A stretch of 64,000 bases of DNA. It comes from Euphorbia lathyris. Taxonomy: Eukaryota; Streptophyta; Magnoliopsida; Malpighiales; Euphorbiaceae. The stretch is taken from assembly GCF_963576675.1 (NCBI RefSeq), contig NC_088911.1, positions 75,111,256-75,175,255 of the forward strand, read 5' to 3'. The notes beneath the pieces were generated by a model that searched no databases, was not told the origin of the DNA, and saw only the letters and a program-made list of their open reading frames with translations. Of the stretch, positions 1-12,500 are shown in pieces. A program made the translations under genes and the position numbers. Position 1 is the first letter of the stretch. Every line of letters begins with the position of its first letter.

Positions 1-903
1 GAATCGGACGGCTACAAGGGGGCTTTCACTGAAACCCCGGATGGGTTCGACCCGACGGTTTTCTGGCGCTCAATCTCTGGCCAGCCAAGTTATGATGGTA
101 GTGCCTCAAAAGCATCTAACATTGAGGACTATGCCCTCCGTTATCTGCACAAACTGGTTTCCGGCACCATCTTCGCGAGAGAAAACCAAGCAACTATCCC
201 CAACGCAGACCTTACTGCTCTATAGAGCATGATGCATGGGCATATGATTAACTCAAGGTTCTGGTTTGGGGAATATATTAGTGCTTTTGGGAGGAAAAAC
301 TCTTCCCTCATATGTTGTGGCAGTATAGTGACGCGCATAGCAGAGGCAATAGGGGTCTTCAAGCCTGAAGACCGAAACAGGCTGACGGTGGTGAACCACC
401 CAGATCAAATTGATTTGAGAAGCCTACAAAGCATGCTGTTCGGGAAGATGGTAAATGGCAAGTGGGTATGGATGTCGGATTTCGTTGAGGCGAAGAGGGT
501 AGAGAGAAAGAAGCGGAAGAACGAGCCGGTAGTATCAGTGTCATCGGAGTCTGAGCAAATTGAACAAGCCAAGGATCTTGGATTTTACCAAAAATGCGCA
601 AAGCTCTCCAACAAAGATATCCTCTCCAAGTTCAATGCCCTGTTTGTATAGACCAAAACCTGCCGAGACCAGATCCATGCTCTGGAACATAAAAATGTCG
701 AGCTGCAAGGCGAGGTCGATATGCTGAAGCACCTTTGTGTGGAAGAATATCAAGGGCGGGAGAGTCCCTCTGGTGCCTCAATAAAAAGTCCGGTAAGAGT
801 GAAACCTGAGACAGAAACCAATGCCGCAGCCTCCTCGAAAGGGGATGGCGCTGCCCCTGCTAAGGATAAAGAGGTTGATTCCTCTCTTTCCCCGTTTTTC
901 TGA
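1..903 (+). pseudogene. Athila-like retrotransposon ORF, broken by two stops
   Basis: One open frame runs from the window edge to the TGA at 901-903, broken only by TAG codons at 223-225 and 649-651. The part around residues 16-75 has the look of the plant 'ATHILA ORF-1 / putative plant transposon protein' family (DPTVFWRSISG, then NIEDYALRYLHKL, then an NSRFWFGEYIS block just after the first stop). The section after the second stop is charged and probably coiled-coil, followed by a Ser/Ala/Lys-rich tail. In Athila-type Ty3/gypsy elements such ORFs lie between pol and the 3' LTR, which fits the polypurine tract and LTR downstream. The 5' part lies outside the window. Family assignment is from remembered motifs. 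Confidence 0.65.
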
Positions 904-2563
904 ACATTCCATTTGTCGCTATCCAAGCATCTGGTAACACTTGTACACCTTCTTTTCATTTGTTTAAACTCATCTGATAGCATGTTATAATGTTTTCCTC
1001 TGCTTTTTAGTGTTAACATTTGGGACAATGTTCGATTCTTATTTGGGGGTGGGGAAATTACAATAATGATTGCAATATCTGCATGCATAACATGATAAAA
1101 GATTGAACAGGTTGTTATTGTAGTATGTTCTGAATAATAACTTACCCCCTGTGACCTCTTGGCATGTACAAATGTAATACTTTTGTCCATCCTCAGTAAA
1201 TAGTTATTGTTTTGTGTTCGTTCCATCCTGTGAACAACTTGTTCTTCGATTGTTTAGACCCTGCAGTAATTCCTAAGTAAACAGTTTGCGCATGTTATGT
1301 TTGAAATGTGTGGTGAAAGCCTGGTGATAATTTTAATTCCCGAGCTTTGAAGTTCCAAAAAATTTTAAGTTTTAAATCAACATTCACTTGAGGGATCTTT
1401 TGTCCTAATGCATGAAACCCCCAAAATAGTGAGAACTTGAGCCTACAATTGCATGTAAATGCATCGATTCGTTGAAGAGTGGGCTAGTACTTACTATCTT
1501 TAGGGAGAATTTGCTTTGGTAAGCCCTATCGAAATGGAAAAAAAATTTGGACAAACATAGAATGATAAAGGCACTTAGGCACCCAACTCAACCATTAAAA
1601 GACATACCATGTGCACTGCACCCACATGTTAGGATAAACCATTTGAGCTTGCCCTTTTATTTCGTTAACTTAGCCTTTAAATAACCACAGTCCCATCACT
1701 TTGATCCTAAAGAACCGTGAATTTGCCTCATGCAAGCTGTGTTGATTGAAAATATAACTGGCGGAGGAAACTCGCGCATACATTGAGATAAAATATCTAA
1801 ATAAAGGAAGATGATCAAGAGGAAAACAATAGGATAAATCACTAAAGATGCCTCATGATACATGGCACACAATTGCATTAAGTGTCCAAAGTGTGAGATT
1901 GGTTGTTTAGTTGCATATGTTAATAAGGAAATTTGGTAATTCATCTGTTGAACAAGTTGTGAATAGTGGTATGTAGGACTAAGGTATTTGTGTAATGTGC
2001 ATGAGGATAGAATTTTTACACATAAAAAAGCCATTCACGTCCACACCTATACCTTAACCATACATTACAACCCATAAAGACCTTTTGATGTTGTTTGAAA
2101 AATCTTGATCCATAGAAATAGGACCGATAAGCAAATTCGCACCCTACAGGTATATTTACTGAGCCGGGGAGAGAAGTTGCATTCCCTTCTTTATGGCTAA
2201 AAAAGGCCATTCGAGAGTGAGTGAAACATCCCTTCCTTAGTGAGGCATTTCGGGTGAACAAGTTGTTCAAATGAAAGTTGAGGTAAAACTTGAAGCTTTG
2301 AGGAATTTCTTGAGTAAGGATACATGAGTTAAATCAGGCATAACCACATTTTTGATCTTGACTTGCGTATTTCTGTTTATATTTTTCTGAGCGTCATTTT
2401 CTGATCATTCTAAATAATCTATTGTAATCTCTTTTCCTGTTCTTTCTATAAATTCATCAAATCTGTCTTCCGTATTCTTTCATACCTAAATTATTTTAGT
2501 AAGTTGTTCTGTTTTCTATTTCTGTTTACTTAAGGACAAGCAAAGATTTAATTTGGGGGTATT
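904..2563 (+). other. Athila-like 3' untranslated region
   Basis: No convincing gene. A purine-rich TTTGGGGGTGGGG tract occurs at about 1041-1055, as is common shortly after the last ORF of Athila-type elements. The rest is A+T-rich non-coding sequence leading to a second tract just before the LTR. Short open frames on the minus strand here have no recognisable motif. Confidence 0.5.
2546..2563 (+). promoter_or_regulatory. Polypurine tract before LTR
   Basis: GATTTAATTTGGGGGTATT directly precedes TGTTAGG. A TTTGGGGGTATTTG context is typical for the plus-strand priming site at the 3' end of plant Athila/Tat elements. Confidence 0.6.
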
Positions 2564-3811
2564 TGTTAGGATTGAATATGACTACAATTAAACATACTAT
2601 TTGTGATAAATTAGGGGTGTTTTGGGCGTAATATTACTTAAAGGAAGGACTAATAAGTGTTTTATGCAGATTTGAAAAGCTTAAGTCAAAAAGGCTGTTA
2701 TGTAGCCTGTTTTGCAACAACCAAGAGGAGACGTGCACCCTTTGATCCAGCGGTTAAACGCTGTGTACCTGATGATGGATAGCGACTTGACAGGCAGGCA
2801 GGAGCGGACAGGAATGGGCGGCGAAAGCAACATGATGACAAGATTGATCGACCTTTGAGTGTTCAAGGGTCAAAAAATTTTTAACCACTTTTAGAAATCT
2901 CGGATACTTTGAACAATCTTTCTGCTTTGTAATATTTTGTTAATATTTTGTGTACTTGTCCCCTTGTTCCTCCTATTTATAGAGGTAAAAGAGGAAAAGG
3001 TAGGAGATCATCTTTTGGGAGCAGAAGATAGATAAGTTTTAAACAAGTTTAGAGAGAGAAGCTCTCTAGGATCTTTAGACCTCCTTTCATGGAGTACTGT
3101 AAATGCAACTCAGGCTGTTCACTCTGTAGCATGAGTGAGTAGTCGTTTTGAACGGGTTCGACCAGTTAGGGCCTGTTATGTAAGTCTTCTATTTTCTTAT
3201 TTATGAATGAATGATGATATATTATGTCATGTTTGATAAAGCTTTCACTCCATTGCTATATGCATGTATGTTAGTGTTAGATGCCTGATAGGGAACTTGT
3301 TTCATCTTCACGGATCTATTTGTCAAACATCCAAACCCCGAAGCAGGAATGTTAGGGGGTTGTATCAAGGGTTTTCTTAATAGAAATGCTGTTTCGATCG
3401 TAATGCAAGAAAGAACCAACTTTAGGGACGATTAAGGTTGTAGTATATCTTAGAATCTTAAGAACACACGAGAGTTGACTTAAGTGAGCATTAAAGCAGA
3501 GACCTTGACTTCACTTTACGTCATTCATGAATAAATAGGATGTTTAGAGACTGAAAGTAACATGTTCCGCTGTGGCCTAGCTTGTTCTACCTTTTATCAT
3601 TATCAAAAACTCCTTTTCATAAGTTGAATCACTTACTTAGTTACAAATTCACAATATCTCTCAACATAAAGAATTCACACACCACGAACACCATGTTCTG
3701 CAAGATTTTTCTAGTAAAATTTGGTCATCAATCCCTGTGGAGACGATACTCTATTTATCACTTTATTACTTATATCTAGTGCACTTGCTAGAGTCTGTTT
3801 AGAGGACAACA
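2564..3811 (+). repeat. 3' LTR of the Athila-like element
   Basis: Begins TGTTAGGATT right after the polypurine tract. It contains a TATA-like CTATTTATAGAGG at about 2974 and, near its 3' end (3727-3790), the phrase TCCCTGTGGAGACGATACTC followed by a GTGCACTTGC motif, commonly seen at the ends of plant gypsy LTRs. The end at ACAACA is a best guess. The other LTR is outside the window, so boundaries and target duplication cannot be verified. Confidence 0.55.
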
Positions 3812-4109
3812 CATGTGCTATGTGTGTTACGACTGACCGTTTGTTGGCTTTGTTTTCTTTTTCTTTCTTTTTGTAAAAAAAAAAAAAAAGATCACACACC
3901 ACAAATCATGCATAAATCATACATCCATTTATAGAATGCACAAATAGGTAGCTCCGACATTCAGCTTGTACATGCATTGAATCATCCAAATTCACAATGT
4001 CTAGAATGTCTCACTCATGCATCTCTTCCTTCCCCTTGTTTAGATCACAATCCTGGCCCAATCTAGTGATTTAGACCATAATCTTGAGAGTGAAGATCAA
4101 AAGAGCTTA
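3812..4109. other. Intergenic, nothing recognised
   Basis: Contains a pyrimidine/A-rich stretch near 3850-3890 (T-rich then 14 A). No gene or clear repeat boundary seen. Confidence 0.5.
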
Positions 4110-4798
4110 ATGAAGTGCCTTCTGTCTAATGAGCTCAAGCATGCTCTTAACATCAAAGATGCTTCTGAGAATTATGTGACTGATGAAGTAGTTGGCCGAG
4201 TTAGGGAATCCAGGAAGGAAACTCAGAGCTCCAAGGGGATGGTTAGAGACCCCAAACTCAAAGAAACAATTAAGCAAGTCCTCCCTGATATTCTTTATTC
4301 CGTTGCATTCAATAATGAAGTGAAGAAGTTGACCCGAGAGATCATGAATAAGTCATTGATCATTGATACTCCCAAAGCTGTTATTGTGGAACATATTTTC
4401 CATTTGATACCATAGTTTGCTCCGCCAACATCTGCTCCACAAAGACCTGCCTCACATTTACCTACTCCTCAACAACAACAAGTTCCGCCCAATTGGGGCA
4501 GTAGGTTTAACAAAGTTGTTCACCCTTCATCACACCCTCACCATGTTAAGATGAAAAGGAAATTCTCCAGTTTTCTCAACCCTTGTCTGAAATGTTTGAG
4601 CGGCTACAAATGCATAATTTTCTCCATCCCTTGCCAGCTAGTGATAGCTTAACCTCTGCTCGAGCTAAATGTAATAGATACTGCAATTTCTACCAAAAAC
4701 ATAGTCATGAGACAAATTATTGTACTAGGTTAAAGCATGAGATTCAAGATATTATTGACGCGGGAAAGATAAGTGATCCAGATTCTTTTCGTAAGTGA
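4110..4798 (+). pseudogene. Ty3/gypsy gag relic (probable)
   Basis: Two short open frames. The downstream one (4583-4798, readable from about 4550) matches the C-terminal part of plant gypsy Gag: a 'PLSEMFERL' phrase, then a retroviral-knuckle-like CNRYCNFYQKHSHETNYC block, then LKHEIQDIIDAGKI, closely resembling the common 'ALKHKIQDLID' ending. The upstream frame (4110-4415, 101 aa) is basic and Gln-rich downstream. I do not recognise it, and it may be an earlier part of the same decayed gag. No LTR or pol is visible nearby in the same orientation. Confidence 0.5.
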
Positions 4799-5649
4799 AT
4801 CCTTCAACAATGCCTTGAGCAGAGGAACTCCATAATGAATCAAAAGGAGTTGAAGAGAAGTTATCGAGATTGAGGACACTAATGAAGCAGAGACGCCTAA
4901 AGCTCCTTGAAGCAACATGAGAATGGAGGATTGCATCTTTAGTCTTTATCTTTTATCTTTTTTGTTTGTTCAATAAGACATCATGAATTATTTCTTTCAA
5001 TTTTAATAAAATTATGTTTTTTTTTGTGCGATATTGATAATTTTGTACATTCTCATCCGCACCATATATTAGAATCTTTTTCAACGGTTTCCTTCTTCCA
5101 CTTCGATTTCTTCTACTTCTTTATTGTTGTTGGACATGAAAATTTATCTTTAGGCTCAGTCCGGACAATTCCCGCTAAAGCCCGCCTCTTTTTTGGACGG
5201 ACTCGGGATTTATAAAAATAGCACGAACCGTCTATTAATATTAGTTAATAAATTTATATATTTATATATTAATATTTATTTTGAAGTATAAATTTATTTT
5301 TTTATTATTAAAAATTATACATATATATTTAGGTGGGTTTGTCCGAGCTGAGTTTGAGATTTGATTTTTGAACCCGAACCTATCTAAATTAACAATGGAC
5401 TGCACTGGATTTGAACTTGGACTGAATATTTTTAGATAAAAACCTGTTGGAGCCGGCCCGAGACCGGTGGCCGGTCAGCCCGGCCATGACGAGGTCTACT
5501 CTCCCTCAAATTTTCAAAATTACATATTGATCCTCGAGATAAGTAGAGTTGCTCTACTTAAGTTAAGCAGGAGCATGTAAGAACAAAAGGAAAAAGTGGG
5601 TCCTAGTGAATGATTATTATGCAAAAACTCTTTCCGCATTATCTAATCC
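4799..5649. other. Intergenic, low information
   Basis: A+T-rich at 5215-5330. A C+G-richer stretch at 5440-5490 contains CCGGCCCGAGACCGG / GGCCGGTCAGCCCGGCC, likely the end of an old repeat. No gene seen. Confidence 0.4.
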
Positions 5650-6535
5650 CTTCAATCATAAATGACGCCAACTCTCCCTTCTCCATTTCCTTGTTCCTCC
5701 TCTTGTAAAGAAAAAAAAAGAAAAGCAAAATCTATAACTTTTCGTCACTTTCTGAAATTCCCTTTCACGAGCTCCTCTCTGCTAAAGCCAGAACAAGAGC
5801 CAGAGCTAGTTAGGGTTTGGTTTCTCCCTCTCGCTATATCCCCGATTCTCTTCTCAGCAGCTCCATTCCTACCTTGTCTTTATCTTTCTTTCTCTGATTA
5901 TTTTTGTTGTCTCTTCAAGTTGACCCCACTTCCTCCCTGATCCTCCTTCTCTATTCGATGCATTATTTCTTCTAAGGGATCTGGTTCGTTTATACGGAGG
6001 TCAAATGCAGCAGTTACTTTTAGTTTCCAAATTTCTTTCTTTCCTTTTGTTTTTTTCGTCCTTCGAATATTTTTCTTAAAGAGACAAAGTTTGTGTAAAA
6101 GAGAGCACTTTTTCGAAACTTCCATGTGAAGCAATTTGCGTTGAATGTGATCCAGTCTGAGTTTTCTTTTACTATCTAACTAACTCTCATTACTTCACAT
6201 GACAACTCCCTCACTCTGCTATCTGCTTTTTCACTTCACAATTGGGGCTTCACTTATTTCATCTCCTTTTTTCGTTACTTGATATCCGTGAAATCTGTGA
6301 ATTGTAAAAATATAAATTTATCTTTCTATGCTTCCGGCTGAATTTGGAGATCGTCAACCCTCTCATTATGGATAGCATTTTCACTGTTGCTTCATATTCT
6401 TTAAGATCGATGGAATCTCCTAGCATTGACATTGAAGGATATTCATAGCATCTATATTACTGAAAATCAGAGCTTTTTTCTTCTTCTGGGTTTTAGGTTT
6501 ATTCATGATTTCTTTTAGGTTTTAGTTAGTTTGTG
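5650..6535 (+). promoter_or_regulatory. Promoter-proximal region and 5' leader of the DnaJ gene (inferred)
   Basis: A pyrimidine-rich leader (CT-rich from about 5665 to 5945) precedes the start codon at 6536. It contains ATGs in other frames, including one opening a 92-codon frame at 5662. A leader this long in a plant gene often contains an intron, but I cannot place one reliably. Transcription start is not determined. Confidence 0.35.
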
Positions 6536-9500
6536 ATGGAGGATATTGGGCTGGTTAAGCAAGGATGGAAATGGCTGCAGACGCAGAAAAATGCCTGCTC
6601 AAGAGTGAACACTGCAGCATTGTGCTTGAGGGACAAGATTGGGTATTTCATAGATCGCCACTGGCCAATGGTGTGCAATGGGTTTGTAAGATTTGGCCAG
6701 TTAGTGAGTTTCTTATTGATTTATTGGAAAGATTGCTTTCTAAGGGGTTCCCAGTCAACAATCAAGCTGGGTTCAGCAGCTTTGCTCTTTATATTGTGGA
6801 GTTGCTTTCTTAGTCTGACTTCAATGTCTTGTCTTGTCTATGTTTTACTTAGTATGGTAAGAGTTCATGCCTTATTATTATTATTATTTAATTTAGTTTT
6901 GTATGCTTATATAAACGCTTTTCATTTCATAATCGTTATGCACCACCCATTGAGCGCCAGTGAGGAGCGGATTGGTTTTTAGAGCCTATTGTAGCTTGTT
7001 TACCAAAGAATTTTAAAGAGTTTGTGGTTCACATGTGTCTATCTCAAAAAATTATAGCAGCATTTATATCTTTGGTTCTCTTTTCTATATTTTGCAATTT
7101 TCACTAGTGGTGTTTGTTTCATCATTCAGGATTATGGATCTGATTCTGAGATAGGTTTTCTTTTAACTCAAACTGGGATGTAGTTACATTTTCATTATAG
7201 GGTATTAGCATCAATGTGATTGAACAGTTACTTTTATATGTACCACTGACACCCAGTCCCATATTTCAGGGAGCTGCAGGAGCTGCTGTTCGGTATTTGG
7301 GTTATACTCCTGGACTTTTTATTGTAGGACTCTTTGCAATTTTGATTTTATGGATGTATGCTAACTTCTGGATAACTGGAGCATTATTTATAGTTGGAGG
7401 TATGGCTTATTCCAGTTGCCAAATTTGCTTTCAGCATCACAATATTGCTCTCAATGCACAAATTGGGTTGAAAATGTCTTTTTAAGACATGTTTGTTTCA
7501 ATCACTCATTGACTTCTTTATGTGCATGTTATATTTGGTAATCAAGTACTCTAATATTATTTGATTCTTAGGTGATTTTTCTGATATATTCTGTTGTCCC
7601 TTTAACTTGGTTTTAATGTGTAATAATGTCTCGTAGACACCTTTCTAATTTATTTAGGTTTGTTCAATAAGCTATTTCTGGCATAGTTAAATTCGTCAAC
7701 ATAAAAATTTCTTTGTAAAATGAAGTTGGAAATAAAACAAGTAAATCGTGCAGGTTAAGCTTCTTTGGTTGTCTATTGATTTCATCCTAATTGTTGAATT
7801 TATCTGCATAATGCGGACAAAACTGCCATTGCATTTGTGCTCATCCATGCTATTTTTATGCCTGTTTTGAAGAAATATAGCATCTGATTTTGTTCCCTTG
7901 CATGCGTAACTTAGCATTATTGTTTTATATAGTAACTCATGGCATGAGCAGTTGGCTAGTTGTAAACATGTCATGCACCTTGGGAATTTGTGCCATGCAA
8001 TTTATAAACATACACTTCAAGAGTTGTATGGTGGATTAAGCTCTTCATAAAAGCAGACAGCTCTTTACATTAACTTTGTAGGAAATCTAATACTCTTCTA
8101 TCTTGTGAAATTGCAGGTTACTTGTTCTCCCTGAATCATGCACGTTTAGTGGTCTTAATGGCAGCTATATATGCTTTTTACTGTGTGAAAGTTCGAGTTG
8201 GATGGCATGGTGTTTTTCTGTCAATAAACCTTACATTTTTCTCAAATGATGTTTTAAATTTTTTGCTTCAATGGTGTGATAATATCAATGAAAATGCACA
8301 CTTTGAGGAGAGGAAGGAATCAGAAACTGATATGCAAGATGACTTTTCCGCGGAGAGTGAATATTCAGTTCCTATTAATGAACCTGAGAAGTTGCAATCA
8401 TGCAAATCATCAAGCAAGCCGGCTACTACTTCATCTGTTGCTAGCAACCAAAATGAGTCTTCTGATGCGAAGATAGTTAAAGAAACAAGCTCAAATGATG
8501 AGATGAGAAGGATATTGAATAGCATTGATCATTACGAGGCACTTGGATTTCCTCGTCATAAGCGTATTGATACTGCAGTTTTGAAAAAGGAATATAGGAA
8601 GAAGGTATGTGCTAAAAATGTATTGAGAGATTGAGTATTGATGTTGATTTAAAACTTTTGTGGTTTACTATTTGGAGAATAAGCATCCAACGCAACTTCT
8701 GTTTCATGTTTTTTTTGGATGTGTATGTATATGTGGTTTTTTTTCCTTCCATTGAAATAAATTTACACGCTTGTTTCTGGGTTGTTCTTTTTGCTTATGC
8801 TTCCATTGCTAACATCATTCATTGACACTCCCCTTTAGTAGATGGTAAACAAAATGCTTGATGCTACAGATAGTTGTTGGACTGGCCAGTTAGAAATTAG
8901 AATACCTTCTGATAAGCAATCTACTTCCATCTAGAATCATGTTATTCTGTGCAGTTGCTTTTCTTTTATTCCTGGCATGTGTTAAACACAATTTTCTAGA
9001 CTTTGATGCTAAGCAAATCATGGAGTTACTTACGATCTTTTAATTACTTCATTATCTTTTATTGTGTCTAGGCCATGCTTGTGCATCCTGATAAAAATAT
9101 GGGAAATCCTATAGCAAGTGAATCTTTTAAGAAACTTCAGTGCGCTTATGAGGTAAGCATATACAATCAAAAGAATCTCTCTCTTTCTCTCTTGTGCTCT
9201 TTGTATTCCTGTATGCATGAGATGAAAAAGAAAAAAGAAAAACCAAAGACAAGAATGTGTTGGGTGCTGTTTTTTTAGCTGATAACGGTCATATATTTAT
9301 AGGTTCTTTCAGACTTGACTAAGAAGAGGGACTATGATGAGCAATTAAGGAAGGAAGAGTCCAAGACTAGGAGTGTGTGCCAAAAATCTTATGGCACCCA
9401 TCAGGTATTTTCTTCATGATATCTTCAACATTATGATTGTTGCATTTTGAGTTTCTTGTTTTGTAACTTAATGATATGATACTAATGATAAAAATGTAAA

Positions 9501-12500
9501 ATGAAAGAATGAAACAATAACAGTGGCATAGTACAATTTGAAATAAGTCTTGATCTGGAATTTTGAAGTTTATTATGCAACAAATAGATGTAATGGCTTT
9601 GCTGGCCAATGTAGAATAGGTATTCCTTTTTCAAAATTAAGATTTGTAAATTCTTAGTTGTATTTCCTTCATACTTGTCACCCTCTTGATTCTTGAGGAT
9701 ATTTGAGTGAAGTATTTAGAGCGGAAATCAATCGTGCATTCAAAGAAAATTAAACAAAGGCCAATAGAAGAAAGAGTACAGGGATTACTGGCATAACATC
9801 TACAATTGGATTAAAAAAAGCATAGGCTTCAGGCAATTTTGTGAAGAAAAAATTCCGTTCAACCCTTGGATGTCAAACTGAATGTCGAAGTTGATCATTG
9901 GGAAGATTAGCTTGTCCTTGTCCATTCTTCGCTTGTCTATCAACTGTAAAAAGATGCATATCATTCCGATGATTGAGTTTGCATGAGGGCTCTAGTTGTG
10001 TGGAATCACTCATCTTAATGTCTTAGCACAATGAGGTTTCATTCTGCCACTAAACTTTCAAATGGACCATATAACTATGGTATGTATATCATGATTGAAT
10101 CATTTGTTCCAAATGGAAAAGGTTTCTGAAAATGGTGGTTCAAATTGACAATGACCTTGTCTGAAAATTTATTAGGGCACATGAACCTTATTCTGACTTG
10201 ATTTTAAATTGTATCTGAACATGTATATATATATATGTGTGTGTGTATACACACACACACACACATGTGGAAGTACACTCAGTTTGAAGGTTGAGTAATT
10301 TGGGCTGAAATTTAATTAAATTTTACTAGTTACCTAGTATTGTAATTGGGAATTGCTTAGTAAAATATGCTTTAATGTACTTTTTTTTTTTTTGCCTTAG
10401 AATGCAACAATTGGTTTAAGCTTACCAAATATTTAGGATTCTGACTTTTTTTAGGTTTTTTTCTTGGTGAGACTAAGGCATGATTCATTGTGATTTTAGG
10501 GCTATTCCATGTTTAGTTTGCCCATATTTTGATTGGTTCATGCTAGGATATTGTGTTGCGAGTTTTAAAATGGTAGTAAAATGTATTATCATTGTCAAAA
10601 ATGATAGGCATCATGTGTTGCTTTTTATCGTTATACTTCAATCTATATGGCATTAATCAAGAACTTAAAAAGGCTTACTGCTATTACTTATTTAAAATTG
10701 AATCTTATAAACACTTTTGACCTTTACTGTTTAGGATGATCAAATTTGGTCCTTCAGGTTTTGACAAATGTTTTGCGCTCTAGTCAAAATATACAAATAT
10801 AGTTCAGTGCTTAAAATGGTAGTAAAATGTATTGTCATTGTAAAAAATGATAGGCATCATGTGTTGCTTTACTTATATCGTTATACTTCAATCTATATGG
10901 CATTAATCAAGAACTTAAGAAGGTTTACTGCTAATACCTGTTTAGGATTGAATCTTATAAACACTTTTGGCCTTTACTCTTTAGGATGATCAAATTTGGT
11001 CCTTCAGGTTTTGGCAAATGTTTTGGGCTCTAATCATTGATAAAATAAAATATACAAATATAGTTCACTGCATGTTAATCCCTAACATTCTAAATTGTAC
11101 TATTTTTGGTCCCTAAATTCTCAATTTACATTTTGACTTTTCTGTAATTTTGTTCATAAGTTGCCAAGTTTAATTGGTCATAGACTTGGTACCATAAAGT
11201 TTGCGGCTGTTGAGATTTAGGATAAATTGCAGAATATGTTGTAAAAAATGCTTTTAGTTCCAGATTGATAATGATGGTATTTTATTTAACGACAGATTTT
11301 CTTTCCTTCACCTAAATTCCTAGTGCAACTTAAAATCAACTATGATACAGAGATTGGAATCCAGTTCTGTGCATCAGGGGAAACACTTCTAAGTTTTGCT
11401 CGGGAAGCCTATTGACAAACAAACAAACAACTACTAAAGTATGAAGGTTGTTAGTGCTTCAGTGCTCTAAATTCTTCTGCTATTACCCTTGAGATCCCAA
11501 AGATAATTTTCCTTATTTAGCTGGGATGAACAAGCATCCTGCAAACATGGACATGATATAACTTTTGTTTTTCTTTAATTAATTTAGGTTGTTCTTGTAA
11601 ATTTTGTAAGTTTAAGGAGTTTTGTTTAGGTTGCAAAACATGTTTTATTACTATGGACATAGATATACAAAGCTAGATAGCATACCCACCCCCCTAACCA
11701 TGCTATTATGTTCATACGGGGATATTGCTTAAGATTCTGTAACTAGATTATGCTTGGAAGTTCTCCTTCCTTGTCTACATATATTGAACTAAGAAAACAA
11801 TATAGTGCTCAAGGAAACACTTTGATCTCAAATGAACAGATTTTGACAAGACATAACACTTCTCATTCCCCTTTCTGTTCTGAAATACAAGTCCAGAAGA
11901 AGATTTGAATGACTGAGACAAAATAGCTAACAGCCTACTATCAGAGTATTTTCCACTTTGGTAGCATATCGAAATAGATAGTTCGTTCAAATGATAAAGT
12001 AAATGAGGCAACATAACTTAAAGCAACAAAGAATGCAATTAAATTGGAAGCCGTCCTTGCTCAAACCTGTTCATTAGCAGTTAAAACCGTGAAACTAAAC
12101 TGCAACCTGAAAAGCACTACATTTGAAGTAGTTATGACCTGACTATAAGATCCAGTTATAAACTAATATAATGAAAATATACACTATTGGATTGAGAAAG
12201 AAGGGTTTAAAATATGTAAAATGTGATGGTATGTTTTCTTTTCCATTACATTCCTCTTGTATGTGTATGCTATACCGGAATAAACTGACATGCAAAACAA
12301 GTTCGTTTTTTTTGTTATTTAATCTAGATGATATTGGATTATGACATCGGTGAGGATGTGTTGTAATTTTGTTTCTCTGATGGGTAGAGCAACCAAGATT
12401 ATTGCTCTGAAGAGTCAAGGCGTATACAATGCACGAAGTGTGGCAATTCACATATATGGGTGTGCACCAATAGGAGTAAGGGCAAAGCCAGATGGTGTCA

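Larger units (their letters stand above)
9405..12387 (+). other. Intron 5 of the DnaJ gene
   Basis: Large A+T-rich intron (2983 bp), no coding exon detected. It contains an AT/TG/CA microsatellite (about 10225-10265), a 17-T run near 10380, and a tandem duplication listed separately. Confidence 0.7.

Noticed and set aside
750..1226. 158-codon minus-strand open frame
   Set aside because: Overlaps the Athila-like coding frame on the other strand for part of its length and has no motif; a shadow frame.
5662..5940. 92-codon frame in the leader of the DnaJ gene
   Set aside because: Low-complexity, pyrimidine-rich translation; more likely 5' UTR than protein.
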